Notes under the pieces: generated by a model
The model's input: only the letters and a program-made list of their open reading frames with translations
What the model was told of the DNA's origin: nothing
Databases searched by the model: none
Made by a program: the position numbers and the translations under genes
Assembly (NCBI GenBank): GCA_964525045.1
Contig: CAZGFD010000015.1
Location: 20,579-84,578, forward strand
Length of the DNA: 64,000 bases
Reading direction: 5' to 3'
Source: G020348185 sp964525045
GTDB taxonomy: Bacteria; Nitrospirota; Nitrospiria; Nitrospirales; UBA8639
Part shown: positions 63,409-64,000 of the stretch, in pieces
How the letters are laid out: each line of letters opens with the position of its first letter
Position numbering within the stretch: position 1 is the stretch's first letter

Positions 63409-63571
63409 GTGATATCACTCCTGAGGGAATGTCTCTGACGCGGTCATTGTTCTTCCCATTGCTCAGGGGAAGGGGATGTCGGTACTTCTCCGCCCAGGCA
63501 CTGGGAAGGATATCTTCGGGAGCGCTGCCCCCGGATTGGAAGGCGTCGAGGAGGGTGGCGGTTGCCTGCAC
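63398..63571 (-). pseudogene. N-terminal fragment of a gpA-type terminase large subunit
   Basis: 57 residues from GTG 63571: QATATLLDAFQSGG and ILPSAWAEKYRHP resemble the first part of lambda-type gpA large terminases, which begin with a short helix and the motif WA(D/E)xxR. The frame ends after 57 codons; the ATPase and nuclease domains, about 550 residues, are missing. It overlaps the HNH gene by 11 bases. Reading: a packaging gene cut by recombination, joined to a different packaging module. Confidence 0.55.
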
Positions 63572-63572
63572 G

Positions 63573-64000
63573 TTACAGCCTAAAGGTCTCCATGATGCGT
63601 AAGATGCCAACCATTTCGTGGTGAATCAAGGCTTTGACCGTGCGGAAATCAGTTTCAGCCGCGACCGGGCCGGCTAAGCGGTCTTCCACACTTAAGACAT
63701 GGTCCCGGATGGCCCGGCCAAGGCGGAAAAATAGGTTCTTGGCGTCTTCGACTGAAACGACCGAGCCTTCCTTTTGTTGGGCTTCGATTTCTTTAATACG
63801 GGCGAGGGCATATTCTTTGCGGATTTGTGATTCCCGTAATTCGGGAACGTCCTTCTTGAACCGTGGACTCTTCTTCAACTCCGTGTGGGTGTCTAAGAAT
63901 TCATTGGCCTGTTCAAAGTGGAATTTGGTGCCACATTTTGAAACACCTGATGAAATGAAAAAGGCTGCACCCGCGAGGCTGAGGTAGAATACGGTCTCGT
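63573..64000 (-). CDS. Nu1-like terminase small subunit, 5' end outside window
   Basis: At least 141 codons, open to the right edge. The central part (EAQQKEGSVVSVEDAKNLFFRLGRAIRDHVLSVEDRLAGPVAAETD) matches the Nu1/TerS domain where a Val-x-x pattern is followed by RDxxLxxxDRLA. The visible N-terminal part (VFYLSLAGAAFFISSGVSKCG) may be the winged-helix segment. The stop lies two bases before the gpA fragment, the usual Nu1-gpA order in lambda-type phages. Confidence 0.65.
   Translation of the reverse strand, partial: ETVFYLSLAGAAFFISSGVSKCGTKFHFEQANEFLDTHTELKKSPRFKKDVPELRESQIRKEYALARIKEIEAQQKEGSVVSVEDAKNLFFRLGRAIRDHVLSVEDRLAGPVAAETDFRTVKALIHHEMVGILRIMETFRL

Larger units (their letters stand above)
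59350..64000. mobile_element. Integrative element or prophage remnant at tRNA-Leu, right end outside window
   Basis: The 3' part of the tRNA-Leu (about 59338-59361) is the probable attachment core, as it is kept intact by the insertion. Next to it are an integrase, small ribbon-helix-helix-like proteins, cargo genes on the plus strand, and phage packaging genes on the minus strand. The distal attachment site should be a repeat of the tRNA 3' end beyond base 64000. Confidence 0.8.

Noticed and set aside
1..64000. CRISPR array
   Set aside because: No set of regularly spaced direct repeats of 20-40 bases was seen; the tandem repeats present are 11 bp or shorter.

Overview
The window looks like chromosomal DNA of a Nitrospira-type bacterium (phylum Nitrospirota). 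This is an inference from gene content (long gammaproteobacterial-style PstC/PstA, CYTH-CHAD next to Ppk1, a TM0106-type nuclease, many short zinc-ribbon proteins), from a base composition near 50% GC, and from dispersed CTAGCAGGATG-type repeats that resemble intergenic repeats I associate with Nitrospira. No rRNA or nitrite-oxidation gene is present to prove it.

Layout. 1-18 kb is a phosphate/polyphosphate island: a Ppx/GppA phosphatase cut by the left edge, a frameshifted winged-helix regulator, HisN-type phosphatase, CYTH-CHAD protein, Ppk1, then phoU-pstB-pstA-pstC-pstS and phoB-phoR on the minus strand. Candidate Pho boxes (TTAAC-type 11-bp direct repeats) lie upstream of pstS, and a third copy lies upstream of a dioxygenase fragment. 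18-25.7 kb holds a RecB-like nuclease, a peptide-type ABC importer (binding protein and two permeases, no ATPase), a DUF3565 protein, a tiny membrane protein, a cyclophilin and a Memo-like protein. 25.8-39.2 kb is a run of nine minus-strand peptide-transport genes: two separate ATPases, a Yej-like set with a fused double ATPase, and another binding protein with two permeases. 39.5-56.6 kb is housekeeping: Rieske ferredoxin, Mrp ATPase, a sigma-54 activator, Lgt, a TPR lipoprotein, an AddAB-like helicase-nuclease pair, thioredoxin-like protein, a NarL-type two-component pair whose kinase carries a Rossmann domain, and the rplI-glyA-nrdR operon. 57.2-59.2 kb holds an unknown gene and a degenerate superfamily-I helicase-like gene.

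At 59.27 kb a tRNA-Leu(CAG) with its own promoter marks the start of an integrative element that runs off the right edge. It has an integrase 44 bp from the tRNA, two small ribbon-helix-helix-like proteins, a one-TM protein, a HEPN-motif protein and a scrambled phage packaging module (Nu1-like, gpA N-terminal fragment, HNH, P27 TerS).

The most unusual signals are: (1) two families of palindromic repeats that begin with TAG and supply the stop codon of at least four unrelated genes (Memo, addA-like, Rieske, lgt); (2) the histidine kinase with an N-terminal dinucleotide-binding-type domain; (3) the HEPN-motif cargo gene in the tRNA-Leu element; (4) the Pho-box-like sites, one of them in front of a broken gene; (5) the helicase-like protein that has lost Walker A.
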